Shown piece by piece: positions 16,617 through 26,462 of a DNA stretch of 58,166 bases. Location of the stretch: contig JAIBEZ010000002.1 in the NCBI GenBank assembly GCA_019459485.1, positions 1 through 58,166 of the forward strand, in the 5' to 3' direction. The DNA comes from Prolixibacteraceae bacterium (GTDB taxonomy: Bacteria; Bacteroidota; Bacteroidia; Bacteroidales; Prolixibacteraceae). The notes under the pieces are model-generated. The model ran no database searches. It saw nothing but the letters and a program-made list of their open reading frames with translations, and had not been told where the DNA came from. Numbering within the stretch: the stretch's first letter is position 1; each line of letters begins with the position of its first letter. A program made the translations under genes and the position numbers.

Positions 16617-17291
16617 ATGATTCAGCCCGAAATACTTTGCCAGTCTCCCATTTTCAGGGGGATTTCTCCTGATGAACTTCAGGAATTGTTCCGCCAGATC
16701 CATTATCAGGTTAAAACATACCAGAAAAATGATTTGATCACAATAGCCGGCGAGGTTTGCGACCGCTTGCTGATTATTCAGGAAGGCACCGTGAAAGCCG
16801 AAATGAATGACTATTCAGGAAAAACAATTAAGATTGAAGACATGTCGGCGCCCTGGCCATTGGCGACCGCCTTTTTATTTGGGAAAGAAAACCGTTTTCC
16901 GGTAACTGTTTCGGCAACTTCTGAAGTAGAAATGGTATCGATACCCAAACCTGAGTTTGTGAAACTTTTGCAACTGAATTCACTGATCCTGAACAATTAC
17001 CTGAACACAATTTCAACACGCGCCCAATTCCTGTCGCAAAAGCTAAAATTCCTGTCGTTTAAAACCATCAGGCAAAAAATTGCACATTACCTGCTCGAAA
17101 AGGCGGGCGACCGGCTTCAAACAGTTGATGTTCCTCAATCGCAGGAGCAGCTTGCCGAAATGTTCGGAGTTACCCGACCCTCGCTTGCCCGTACTTTGGG
17201 CGAAATGGTTCAGGAAGGTTTGATTGAAACCCAACGCAGAGCAATAAAAATACTGGATAAGGATCGAATGAATCAATTGCTGAAAAATTAA
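16617..17291 (+). CDS. Crp/Fnr-family regulator, probable HcpR
   Basis: In this 224-residue protein, residues 1-120 form the cyclic-nucleotide-binding-like beta barrel (VCDRLLIIQEGTVKAEM, PVTVSATSEVEM), then comes the dimer helix (about 125-150) and a winged helix-turn-helix with SQEQLAEMFGVTRPSLARTL. The Fnr-type Cys cluster is absent, as in HcpR, which senses NO through heme. That function is inferred from family and place: it lies near Fd-hcp, and two matching operators (15441-15458, 29866-29883) occur upstream of Fd-hcp and nrfHA. It is closely followed by pgeF (27 bp), so the two may be co-transcribed. Confidence 0.85.
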   Translation: MIQPEILCQSPIFRGISPDELQELFRQIHYQVKTYQKNDLITIAGEVCDRLLIIQEGTVKAEMNDYSGKTIKIEDMSAPWPLATAFLFGKENRFPVTVSATSEVEMVSIPKPEFVKLLQLNSLILNNYLNTISTRAQFLSQKLKFLSFKTIRQKIAHYLLEKAGDRLQTVDVPQSQEQLAEMFGVTRPSLARTLGEMVQEGLIETQRRAIKILDKDRMNQLLKN

Positions 17292-17318
17292 TTAATATTG
17301 CGCCAAAATTTTTCAACG

Positions 17319-18092
17319 ATGAGGAAAATGGTTCAGGGACGGCTTTCGGTTTTTAAGTTCGAAAGTTTTAGAAAATACAAGGATATCGCCCATTTTATCA
17401 CTACCAAAGAAGGATGGATTTCGGGCAATAAACCGCGTTTTACAGGCGACCAGGAAGCTGACTATTCCGGTTTCCGCAAAGAACTGGCAATTTCGTGCGA
17501 AGTGAAAGTCGAAAAGTTTATGTTTCCCCGACAAACACATTCCGATCATATTGTGGAGGTGACTTCAGGAACAGATAGTACTATTATTTCAGGAACAGAT
17601 GCACTGATAACCAATGAACCCGGTTTATTTATTTGTGTACAGACTGCCGATTGTGTGCCCATTCTGTTGTTCGATCCGCAAAAGAAAGTGGTGGCCGCCA
17701 TTCATGCAGGGTGGCGTGGTACGGTTTCTAAAATCGCACAGAAAACCATTCAGCAAATGACTGAAAAGTTTGACTGCCAACCAACCGACATCGTTGCAGG
17801 AATCGGGCCTTCCATTCACATGCACGCTTATGAAGTCGGGGCGGAAGTGGTTGAGGCTGTAAATGCCAATTTCAACAATTCATCTGCTTTGCTGAAACCA
17901 TCGCTGAACGAAGGACGGGCTTATTTTGATTTGTGGGAAGCCAATCAAACAGTGCTCATTGAATCAGGAATTCCGGAAGAAAACATTGAACTGATGGGTT
18001 TGTGCTCATTCGAACATTCCGACCTGTTTTACTCGGCCCGCCGCGATGGTGCGGATACCGGCAGAATGGTGAGCGGCATCAGGCTGGTTTAA
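17319..18092 (+). CDS. pgeF: peptidoglycan editing factor PgeF
   Basis: This 257-residue protein of the laccase-domain (YfiH) family starts at ATG 17319 (MRKMVQGRLS; ATG 17328 is an alternative). It shows FPRQTHSDHIVEV, the metal-binding TADCVPILLFD and AIHAGWRGTVSKIA, and GLCSFEHSDLFYSARRDG. The His and Cys metal ligands are present. PgeF removes wrongly used L-Ser from peptidoglycan precursors; other family members act on purine nucleosides. Length is normal, and a strong terminator follows at once. Confidence 0.93.
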   Translation: MRKMVQGRLSVFKFESFRKYKDIAHFITTKEGWISGNKPRFTGDQEADYSGFRKELAISCEVKVEKFMFPRQTHSDHIVEVTSGTDSTIISGTDALITNEPGLFICVQTADCVPILLFDPQKKVVAAIHAGWRGTVSKIAQKTIQQMTEKFDCQPTDIVAGIGPSIHMHAYEVGAEVVEAVNANFNNSSALLKPSLNEGRAYFDLWEANQTVLIESGIPEENIELMGLCSFEHSDLFYSARRDGADTGRMVSGIRLV

Positions 18093-18095
18093 AAA

Positions 18096-18125
18096 AACCT
18101 TTCAGGAAACGAATCCTGAAAGGTT
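18096..18125 (+). terminator. terminator after pgeF
   Basis: AACCTTTCAGGA pairs with TCCTGAAAGGTT (12-bp stem), preceded by seven A, giving a bidirectional intrinsic terminator; the next gene is convergent. Confidence 0.8.
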
Positions 18126-18171
18126 CAAACTAACTAAATCCAAAACCAACTCACATGACGGAACAAATATT

Positions 18172-18762
18172 TTATCTGATATCAATTGGATACCTGTATT
18201 CTTTGCCGCCTGCAGCAATAATTGCAACATAATTTCCCTCTCTCAGTTTCGAAAGATTCAAAGCGCTGTTTACATTAAAATCACGGCCGATTTTCTTTGA
18301 ATAGACCAGGTCATTTTTGTCGAAAAAGTAGAGGCTAACGTTTTCTTTGTTAAAGTTCAGGTAGGAAAATTTGAGATAGCCATCTTCATACGTGAAGAAA
18401 GGTTCGAGCATTGTTTTTTCTTCGCCAACCGCAATCGTTTTGTTGCCGATCTCAAACTGACGTTCAGTGGTGAGGTTGTCGCTAACGACTGAAAGATTGT
18501 ATTTTCCATCTTCGAGATCCGAAAAATTATAAACTTTTCGGTAATTATCGCCTGGTTCGGTCGTTTCCTTGTAATAAACCAATCTCCCCATGTCATCTGT
18601 AACCGAAATTTTCAGATTGGCGTCGGTGAGGCTCGAGATCGCAACCACTGCTTTTTCAGCGGATAAGGGGATGATGTTTACTTTCAGGTTTCCAACTGCA
18701 AATAATGTGTTCACAAATGCTACAAACGCGAACATTAAAGTCACTTTCAAAATTGTTTTCAT
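18172..18762 (-). CDS. secreted beta-sandwich protein, unknown function
   Basis: The 196-residue protein has a signal peptide (residues 1-22, ending TLFAVG). The mature part reads like two beta-sandwich domains of the DUF3244/T9SS-sorting type: ANLKISVTDDMGRLVYYKE...YNFSDLEDGKYNLSVVSD and then ENVSLYFFDKNDLVYSKKIG...LSKLREGNYVAII. The second half imitates a type IX sorting domain (LREGNYVAII...YRYPIDIR) but lacks a typical cargo domain. It is probably periplasmic or surface-exposed, and function is unknown. Upstream on the minus strand TTTG-N18-TAAATTCA may be its promoter. Confidence 0.7.
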   Translation of the reverse strand: MKTILKVTLMFAFVAFVNTLFAVGNLKVNIIPLSAEKAVVAISSLTDANLKISVTDDMGRLVYYKETTEPGDNYRKVYNFSDLEDGKYNLSVVSDNLTTERQFEIGNKTIAVGEEKTMLEPFFTYEDGYLKFSYLNFNKENVSLYFFDKNDLVYSKKIGRDFNVNSALNLSKLREGNYVAIIAAGGKEYRYPIDIR

Positions 18763-18988
18763 TGTTTCTGTTTTTAAATTGTTAATTGTTATTTATTTGT
18801 AATTAGTTGATCTGCATGGCGTCAGATCAGTTTTTAATAGGCTGAATTTATTTGAAATAAGCGTAACAAATCCTGTGTCAGGAATAAACCGACATACAAT
18901 TCAATATAAATGTTCTGAACTTTTTCGTCCTGCCTCATTGTTTAAGCATGGACAACTTGAAACTTTGAACCTGGAACTTGAAACTTAT

Positions 18989-19708
18989 TTACCTTCCGTG
19001 GACGTCTCCGCCGCTTGATTCGTTGATGTCTTTTTGGGCAGGGTTACCTGAATATATAATCTCGCCGCCGCTGCTTGCATTGGCATCGAGTTCGTCGGTT
19101 ACATAAACCCTGATGTCAGATCCGCTGGAAACACTTGCAGTACATTTTTTTGTTTGAAGTTCGCTGGCATTGATATCGCTTCCGCTCGATGCATTTGCCT
19201 GCATGTTTGTTGCTTTTCCTTTCAATGAAATGTCTGATCCGCTGCTCGATCCAACACTCAATTCATTGACCTCCAATTCGAGTCTAATATCCGATCCGCT
19301 GCTGGCATCCACATCAAGCTTTTCCAATCGCAAAATACCCTGTGAATTTGCATCCGATCCAGCGGAAGCTTCCAGTTTATCAAGGGTTTTAAACGAAACA
19401 AACACTTTACGGGGGTTGGTGTTCCAATTCATGTTGAACCACGATTTCTCCTTGATGTAAATTTTCAGGATGCCACCTTCCACCTTGGTAATTATTTTTT
19501 CCAGGTCGTCGGCATCTGCTTCAACTACCACTTCCTCAACGTTTTTCTGTGTCAGGTAAAGATCTATTCCGGTGCTTACCGAAACTCCGTGAAATCCGCT
19601 GACCTGCCTTGTCTGACGACTGCTGCCTGCATTGCCGGCCTGTACTGCCGAAGTTTGAAATAAAGCAATTGAAAAAAGAATAAGTGTAAATAGTTTAATT
19701 GTTTTCAT
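18989..19708 (-). CDS. GIN-domain (DUF2807) secreted protein, SSGSD type
   Basis: The 239-residue protein is counted from ATG 19708 (MKTIKLFTLILF); the in-frame ATG at 19735 is rejected because the signal peptide begins at 19708. After the signal (to about residue 25) is a head-GIN domain (VSGFHGVSVSTGIDLYLTQK...VVVEADADDLEKII), followed by a beta-solenoid with regular SSGSD/SSGGE turns every 15-20 residues. It is the downstream member of a diverged tandem pair on the same strand, about 90 bp apart. Such proteins are called putative adhesins; a role in envelope stress is also possible, given the promoter shared with the PadR/PspC group. Confidence 0.85.
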   Translation of the reverse strand: MKTIKLFTLILFSIALFQTSAVQAGNAGSSRQTRQVSGFHGVSVSTGIDLYLTQKNVEEVVVEADADDLEKIITKVEGGILKIYIKEKSWFNMNWNTNPRKVFVSFKTLDKLEASAGSDANSQGILRLEKLDVDASSGSDIRLELEVNELSVGSSSGSDISLKGKATNMQANASSGSDINASELQTKKCTASVSSGSDIRVYVTDELDANASSGGEIIYSGNPAQKDINESSGGDVHGR

Positions 19709-19800
19709 GGCTTCTATGTTGATTAATTGTTTCATGTATTTCAGGACAATGCTGCTTTCTGCTTTTTCTGATAACTGACCACTGCGACTGCCAGCTATTT

Positions 19801-20523
19801 TTATCTGCGATTAACGTTTCCACCTGACGAGGCGTCGATTTCGGTCGAGGAAGGTTCGCCATAATAGTGTACGTTCCCCCCGCTCGATGCTTTTGCCTCC
19901 AACCGATCAACTACTGTTGCCCAAACATTTGCTCCACTCGACGCCTGCATTCTGCAATTGTCGGCTTTCAATTCCTGAGCTTTCAGATTGGCTCCCGAGG
20001 AGGTTTCCAGTTCTGCTTCTTTTGCCAGACCCGACAAGTGAATATTTGCTCCCGATGAACAATCCGCTTTAAGGCGTTTGGCATTCACATCCATCTTCAT
20101 ATTTGCTCCTGAAGTTGCTTTAAGTTCCAGATCTTCTGACATAATTTGCGATTGCGACCAAGCATTTGAACCGGAAGTAACTTCAACTCCGGAAAGTTTT
20201 TCAACCGTAACCATCACCTTTTTTTCTTTCGCCCAACGGACATTTTCGTTGACAAATACTTTCAGTACCCCACCTTCAACATCTGTTTCTATCACTTCAT
20301 GCAAATTGTTGTCGGCAATTACCACCACTTTGGCCGGACTTCCCTGGGTGATATATACATTCATTCCACGGCTCACTTCAATTTCGTCGAATTCATCGAC
20401 TTGCCTGATCTCTTCGGTTACATTTCCGTCACCCTTCACCGATGGTCCCAAAAACCAGCAGGAGGAAAACAGGATTGTTAAAAATGCCACGACCACAATA
20501 AGTTGAATGTATTTCGTTTTCAT
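19801..20523 (-). CDS. GIN-domain (DUF2807) lipoprotein, SSGAN type
   Basis: The 240-residue protein has a lipoprotein signal with lipobox FSSC (Cys22), so it is anchored in a membrane. The GIN domain (QVDEFDEIEVSRGMNVYITQ, VVVIADNNLHEVI) is followed by solenoid turns SSGAN/SSGGN. It is the same architecture as its downstream neighbour but has Ala-Asn where that one has Ser-Asp at each turn, so the pair diverged in a coordinated way after duplication. It is the first gene of the pair, 24 bp from an ECF-like promoter. Confidence 0.88.
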   Translation of the reverse strand: MKTKYIQLIVVVAFLTILFSSCWFLGPSVKGDGNVTEEIRQVDEFDEIEVSRGMNVYITQGSPAKVVVIADNNLHEVIETDVEGGVLKVFVNENVRWAKEKKVMVTVEKLSGVEVTSGSNAWSQSQIMSEDLELKATSGANMKMDVNAKRLKADCSSGANIHLSGLAKEAELETSSGANLKAQELKADNCRMQASSGANVWATVVDRLEAKASSGGNVHYYGEPSSTEIDASSGGNVNRR

Positions 20524-20546
20524 GTGTTTTGGTTTTATGATTTTAT

Positions 20547-20572
20547 AGACGTTTGAATTTCGATTTCGTTAC
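20547..20572 (-). promoter_or_regulatory. ECF-sigma-like promoter of the GIN-domain pair
   Basis: On the minus strand GTAAC (20572-20568), 16 nt, then CGTCT (20551-20547) followed by ATAA. Spacing and words match 10802-10827 exactly. The leader to the ATG would be only about 17 nt. Confidence 0.58.
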
Positions 20573-20682
20573 CAAATTTATGGAGAGAGTTACAGAAAAA
20601 TTTATTTTTTTCGTTGAATGACTGTTTTTCATCGGTGAAAATGAAAATAGAAGGTTAAAAGGTGAAAATCAAATTTTAGATG

Positions 20683-20690
20683 TAAATTTG
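20683..20690 (+). promoter_or_regulatory. -7 promoter box for the aldo/keto reductase
   Basis: TAAATTTG matches TAnnTTTG and is 36 bp upstream of the ATG at 20726. No clear -33 element. Confidence 0.4.
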
Positions 20691-20725
20691 AATTCTCAGG
20701 CTTCTTAAACAAAAAACGCAAACAC

Positions 20726-21787
20726 ATGGAAAAGAAAAACATTACCCGTAGAAATTTTCTGGGCACGAGTCTGGCTGCTGCGGCTTCTGTAACTGCCATA
20801 AATTCATTGGGTTCTGAAAACGTTCTCAAACAGGTTCCTGTAAAAAAGAACGATGAACATCCGTTTAATGAGCGAACCTACAGCGCAATGCCAACCCGAT
20901 CGTTTGGTAAGACCGGTTACAAAGTTGGTGTTCTAAGTCTGGGCGGACAGGCAACCATCGAGATGAAAGGAACCGAAACCGAATCGGAGAAAATTATTAA
21001 CCGGGCCATCGATCTGGGCGTAAATTACATTGATACTGCGGCTTCGTACGGAGGCGGAATTAGTCAGCTTAATATTGGAAGAGTGATGAAAACCCGCCGA
21101 CGTGAAGTTTGGCTTTCCAGCAAAACGCATGACCGGAAGTTTGATGGTTCGATGCGCTTGCTCGAAGAAAGTTTGAAAAACCTGCAAACCGATCACCTTG
21201 ATACCTGGCAACTGCACAATGTTCAGACCATGGCACAATTGGATCAGATTTTTGCAGCCGATGGTGCAATAAAAGCCATGGAAAAAGCAAAGGCTGAAGG
21301 GATGATCCGAAATATCGGAATTACAGGGCATTTCGAACCACTCGTACTTATGGAAGCGATCAAAAGATATCCGTTTGATTCAATCCTGATGGCCGTTAAT
21401 GCTGCCGACATTCACTACCTTAGTTTTATAAATTACCTGCTGCCGGAAGCGCAGAAACAGGGAATAGCCATTATTGGAATGAAAGTGGCAACACGCGGAC
21501 GGATGATTTCGACCTGGACTCCACCGCCACTCGAAGAACAGCCGGAACGGTTGAGAACTCCAAAACCCGGAACCATCACCATAAAAGAAGCATTGACTTA
21601 CAACATGAGTTTGCCGGTGAGCACCACAATTATCGGAATTGACAATGTGGCGCAAATTGAAGAAGATGTAAAAATCGCCTCCGAATTTTCTCCACTTTGT
21701 GAAGCTGAAATGAAAGAAATAGAATTCAAAACGTTGCCAATTGTCCGTCAGGGATTGTATTTCCGGAGATGGGATTTAGGTGCATAA
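20726..21787 (+). CDS. Tat-exported aldo/keto reductase
   Basis: The 353-residue protein has a twin-arginine signal (TRRNFLGTSLAAAASV), so it is exported folded, probably with its cofactor. The TIM-barrel of the family covers about residues 45-300: GVNYIDTAASYGGGISQLNIG (catalytic Asp and Tyr), EVWLSSKTHD (Lys) and DTWQLHNVQ (His). Bacteroidetes have many such Tat-exported oxidoreductases of unknown substrate, often in sugar or glycoside catabolism. The C-terminal NADP part is shorter than in cytosolic enzymes. A PIG-L deacetylase follows 13 bp later in the same direction, suggesting an operon. Confidence 0.88.
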   Translation: MEKKNITRRNFLGTSLAAAASVTAINSLGSENVLKQVPVKKNDEHPFNERTYSAMPTRSFGKTGYKVGVLSLGGQATIEMKGTETESEKIINRAIDLGVNYIDTAASYGGGISQLNIGRVMKTRRREVWLSSKTHDRKFDGSMRLLEESLKNLQTDHLDTWQLHNVQTMAQLDQIFAADGAIKAMEKAKAEGMIRNIGITGHFEPLVLMEAIKRYPFDSILMAVNAADIHYLSFINYLLPEAQKQGIAIIGMKVATRGRMISTWTPPPLEEQPERLRTPKPGTITIKEALTYNMSLPVSTTIIGIDNVAQIEEDVKIASEFSPLCEAEMKEIEFKTLPIVRQGLYFRRWDLGA

Positions 21788-21800
21788 AAACGTAACAGGT

Positions 21801-22676
21801 ATGATAAAAAGAATCATCATTGTGGGATTATTTCTTATCTCACTTCAGACTACTTTTTCACAAGATCAAAAAATCAATGTTGTAGTTATCGGAGCCCATC
21901 CGGATGATTGCGATCTTGATGCAGGAGGAACAGCCATTCAGTTTGCGAAGATGGGACATCGTGTACTTTTTGTTTCAGCGACCAACGGCGATGCCGGTCA
22001 TTTTAACAAGGGTGGCGAAGTGCTGGCAAAAATCAGGAAAGCTGAAGCAGTCGAGGCAGGCAAACGCTTTGGAATTACTTACAAAGTACTCGACAATCAC
22101 GACGGATTGCTGATGCCTGATTTAAAACTTCGATTGGAACTTATCCGGTTAATCCGGGAATGGAATGCCGATGTGGTAATCGGGCCCCGAACGAATGACT
22201 ACCATCCCGATCACCGGAACACTGCAATTGCCTTACAGGACGCGGCTTATCTGGTCATTGTTCCGAACATCGCTCCTGAAACGCCAGCGCTAAAAAAGAA
22301 CCCGGTTTTTCTATATACCGAAGACCGGTTTCAGCAACCAAATCCATTTAGACCTGATATTGTCGTGGATATTTCTGAAGTTTTCGAACAGAAAATATAT
22401 GCTTTAGCGGCTCACGAGTCTCAATTTTTCGAATGGCTGCCCTGGACTTCAGGACAATTGGCAAATGTTCCGGAAACAGAAACTGACCGCATCAAATGGC
22501 TGGCTGAAAAAAGAAAAGGAAGTCTCTCAAAAGAGATGAAGGCCGGATTAATCAAATGGTACGGCGAAAAAGGAAATCAGGCAAAATACGCCGAAGCCTT
22601 TGAAATTTGCGAATACGGCAGCTACCCGGATGAAGCAGAAATCAGGAGGATATTTCCGATGTTGGGGAAGGACTGA
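21801..22676 (+). CDS. secreted PIG-L family deacetylase
   Basis: The 291-residue protein is counted from ATG 21801 (MIKRIIIVGLFLISLQ; an in-frame ATG at 21780 would precede the signal peptide). The LmbE/PIG-L zinc motif AHPDDCDLDAGG is at about residues 34-45 and the second His set is in NDYHPDHRNT. Enzymes of this family remove N-acetyl groups from amino sugars; the exact substrate is unknown. Export by a Sec signal, next to a Tat-exported aldo/keto reductase, suggests both work on the same periplasmic carbohydrate. Confidence 0.9.
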   Translation: MIKRIIIVGLFLISLQTTFSQDQKINVVVIGAHPDDCDLDAGGTAIQFAKMGHRVLFVSATNGDAGHFNKGGEVLAKIRKAEAVEAGKRFGITYKVLDNHDGLLMPDLKLRLELIRLIREWNADVVIGPRTNDYHPDHRNTAIALQDAAYLVIVPNIAPETPALKKNPVFLYTEDRFQQPNPFRPDIVVDISEVFEQKIYALAAHESQFFEWLPWTSGQLANVPETETDRIKWLAEKRKGSLSKEMKAGLIKWYGEKGNQAKYAEAFEICEYGSYPDEAEIRRIFPMLGKD

Positions 22677-22798
22677 TCTACTGTTAGATTGTCGAATTGA
22701 CTTTAGATTAAGGATTTCGAATTCCGGGTTGAGTGATAATTCTTCAGATAAATCCGCAACCCGTAACAGTTTGTCTGTAAACTGCGACTGAACACTGT

Positions 22799-24439
22799 TT
22801 ACTTCTTGGTTCGTTCAATTTCTTTCAGGTTGTCCATCTTTTTCTTCAGCAGGAAGCCTTTAATATCTTCAAGGTGTTCCTTCACCTGTTTGTTGCCGAA
22901 TTCATATACTTTGGTTGCCAGTCCGTCGAGAAAATCGCGGTCGTGTGAAACAAGGATAATCGTTCCGTCGAAATCCTGCAGGGCACTTTTCAGGATGTCT
23001 TTGGTGCGCATGTCGAGGTGATTGGTCGGCTCATCCAGAATCAGCAGGTTTACCGGTTCGAGCAGCAGTTTAACCATTGCCAGGCGGGTTCTTTCTCCTC
23101 CTGAAAGCACTTTCACTTTTTTGGAAATATTGTCTCCACCGAACATGAATGCCCCGAGAAGGTCTTTTATTTTGGTGCGGATATCGCCCACCGCCACATC
23201 GTCGATGGTCTGGAAAACAGTCAGTTCCTCATTCAGGAGCGATGCCTGATTTTGTGCAAAATACCCAATCATGGTATTGTGCCCAAGCGCCATTTTTCCT
23301 TCGTAATCAATTTCACTCATAATGGCTTTAACGAGCGTCGATTTTCCTTCGCCGTTTTTACCCACGAATGCAACTTTTTCGCCCCTTTCAATCGTCAGCG
23401 AAGCATTTGCAAAAACAAGGTGATCGCCGTAACTTTTGCTCAGATCTTCCACAATTACAGGGTAATTTCCTGAACGTGGCGATGGCGGAAATTTCAGGCG
23501 CAATGCCGAAGAATCCACTTCATCCACTTCGACAATTTCAAGTTTTTCGAGCATTTTTACCCGCGAACCAACTTGCAGTGTTTTGGAATAAGTTCCCTTA
23601 AAGCGATCGATAAACTCAGTTGTTTCAGCAATGAATTTTTGCTGCTCGTCGAAAGCTTTTTGCTGCTGTTCGCGGCGTTCGCGGCGCAGTTCAAGGTAAT
23701 GCGAGTAGTTAACTTTATAGTCGTAAATACGCCCCATCGTAACTTCAACGGTGCGTGTGGTGATGTTGTCGATAAATGCCCGGTCATGTGAAATCACAAT
23801 CACCGCTTTTGCGCTGTTTATCAGGAATTCTTCGAGCCACTGAATCGACTCAATGTCCATGTGATTGGTCGGCTCATCCAACAAAATCAGGTCAGGTTTT
23901 TGCAGAAGGATTTTGGCCAGTTCGATGCGCATCCGCCATCCACCGCTGAATTCGCTGGTCGGTCGGGTAAAATCTTCCCGCAGGAAACCCAATCCGAGCA
24001 GGATTTTTTCAACTTCAGCATCGTAATTGATCTCTTCAATCGAATAATATTTTTCGCTCAAAGTAGAAACCCGTTCAATCAAATCAGAATAATAATCTGA
24101 TTCATAATCTGTACGGGTTGCCAATTCATCGTTCATGGCAGCAATATCGCTCTCCATTTCCTTGATGCGCGAAAAGGCCTGTGCTGCTTCTTCAAAAACA
24201 GTGCGGTTGTCTTCGGTTAACAAATGCTGTGGCAAATAGGCAATCACTGCATCTTTGGGCGCCGAAACCCTCCCTTTATTGGGCGTTCTTTCCCCTGCAA
24301 TCACTTTCAGAAGCGTCGATTTTCCTGCCCCGTTTTTCCCCATCAATGCAATGCGGTCCTTTTCGTTGATCACAAATGAGATATCCGAAAAAAGGGCCGA
24401 TCCGCCAAACTCAACCGTAAGTCCATCAACTGAAATCAT
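22799..24439 (-). CDS. ABC-F family ATPase
   Basis: The 546-residue protein is counted from ATG 24439 (MISVDGLTVEFGG); an in-frame ATG at 24706 runs back through the promoter into the divergent gene and is rejected. It has two ABC domains with Walker A GKNGAGKST and GKNGEGKST, signatures FSGGWRMRIELAKILL and LSGGERTRLAMVKLLL, and Walker B LILLDEPTNH twice. The inter-domain arm (about 225-310) is rich in Arg/Gln/Glu. There are no membrane segments. ABC-F proteins act on the ribosome; which subtype (Uup-, EttA- or YdiF-like) cannot be fixed here. No resistance-type leader peptide is seen. Confidence 0.9.
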   Translation of the reverse strand: MISVDGLTVEFGGSALFSDISFVINEKDRIALMGKNGAGKSTLLKVIAGERTPNKGRVSAPKDAVIAYLPQHLLTEDNRTVFEEAAQAFSRIKEMESDIAAMNDELATRTDYESDYYSDLIERVSTLSEKYYSIEEINYDAEVEKILLGLGFLREDFTRPTSEFSGGWRMRIELAKILLQKPDLILLDEPTNHMDIESIQWLEEFLINSAKAVIVISHDRAFIDNITTRTVEVTMGRIYDYKVNYSHYLELRRERREQQQKAFDEQQKFIAETTEFIDRFKGTYSKTLQVGSRVKMLEKLEIVEVDEVDSSALRLKFPPSPRSGNYPVIVEDLSKSYGDHLVFANASLTIERGEKVAFVGKNGEGKSTLVKAIMSEIDYEGKMALGHNTMIGYFAQNQASLLNEELTVFQTIDDVAVGDIRTKIKDLLGAFMFGGDNISKKVKVLSGGERTRLAMVKLLLEPVNLLILDEPTNHLDMRTKDILKSALQDFDGTIILVSHDRDFLDGLATKVYEFGNKQVKEHLEDIKGFLLKKKMDNLKEIERTKK

Positions 24440-24463
24440 TCTATCCTGTTTTTTTTGAAGGCG

Positions 24464-24471
24464 CAAAGATA
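24464..24471 (-). promoter_or_regulatory. -7 promoter box for the ABC-F gene
   Basis: TATCTTTG on the minus strand, 25 bp before the start codon. It supports starting the protein at 24439. Confidence 0.55.
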
Positions 24472-24587
24472 TACGTTTTGCCGAAAGAAAATTAAGCCGC
24501 TGTTTTATCGTTTCATCATCATTGTGAATGTCGGCCTCGTTGTTTACATTTACCCAAATTATTAATTCCTGAAAAATTTCACCTACA

Positions 24588-25364
24588 ATGAAACGAATTA
24601 TAACACTGTCCATTTTTCTTTGTGCTTTTGCAGCAGTCAGCTTTGCCCAGAAAACTGTTGGTTTAGACAACTGGTTCAACCACGAAACCAATGCCAAAAC
24701 CGGCAAAATTTTCCATTATACCTGGAACGACAGCGCAATGAGCGGCTTTTCGCAACTTGGCGATTTATTTGTAAACCGCGGCGCCGTATTAAAAACCATT
24801 GCCTCTAAACCCAACAGCAAGTCGATGAAAGGTGTTGATATTTATATTATTGTCGATCCGGATACCACCAAAGAAAACCCGAATCCAAATTATGTGGGTG
24901 CCGGCGATGTTAAATTCCTGAAAAAATGGGTAAAAAAAGGTGGAGTTCTGTTGCTGATGGCCAACGACGGCCCCAACTGCGAATTCACCCATTTCAATCA
25001 ACTGGCCGAAGTGTTTGGATTTAGGTTTCAGACTCAATCGCTGAATCCGGTGGTTAACCGTGTTTGGGAGATGGGCGCCGAAACCAATCTACCCGACCAT
25101 CCGCTGTTTTCAGGAGTGAATAAAATTTACATGAAAGAAGTTGGGCCAATCGTTTTAACTAAAGATGCAAAATCTGTTTTGAAAGATGGTGACGGCAAAT
25201 CTGTTTTTATTGCCGAAACCCAATTCGGTAAAGGTTATGTGATGGCTGTCGGCGATCCGTGGCTTTACAACGAATATATCGACCATTGGTTGTTGCCTGA
25301 AAGTTTTGAAAACCTGAAAGCCGCAAATAATCTGGTGGATTTACTACTAAAAAAGTCAAAATAA
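24588..25364 (+). CDS. secreted DUF4350-type protein
   Basis: The 258-residue protein has a signal peptide (residues 1-20, ending SFAQ). The rest has a flavodoxin/glutamine-amidotransferase-like pattern (GVDIYIIVDPDTTKENPNP, GGVLLLMANDGPNCEFTHFNQLAEVFGFRF, GYVMAVGDPWLYNEYID), as in the DUF4350/ThuA-like group seen beside rhamnogalacturonan and other glycan-degrading enzymes. No catalytic Cys-His pair of a true amidotransferase is apparent. It is 81 bp upstream of the adenine deaminase gene on the same strand. Function is unknown; periplasmic. Confidence 0.75.
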   Translation: MKRIITLSIFLCAFAAVSFAQKTVGLDNWFNHETNAKTGKIFHYTWNDSAMSGFSQLGDLFVNRGAVLKTIASKPNSKSMKGVDIYIIVDPDTTKENPNPNYVGAGDVKFLKKWVKKGGVLLLMANDGPNCEFTHFNQLAEVFGFRFQTQSLNPVVNRVWEMGAETNLPDHPLFSGVNKIYMKEVGPIVLTKDAKSVLKDGDGKSVFIAETQFGKGYVMAVGDPWLYNEYIDHWLLPESFENLKAANNLVDLLLKKSK

Positions 25365-25397
25365 TTGCAGACAGGCATTTCTGAAAACTGAGACTGA

Positions 25398-26456
<1,059 letters not shown>

Positions 26457-26462
26457 TATTAC

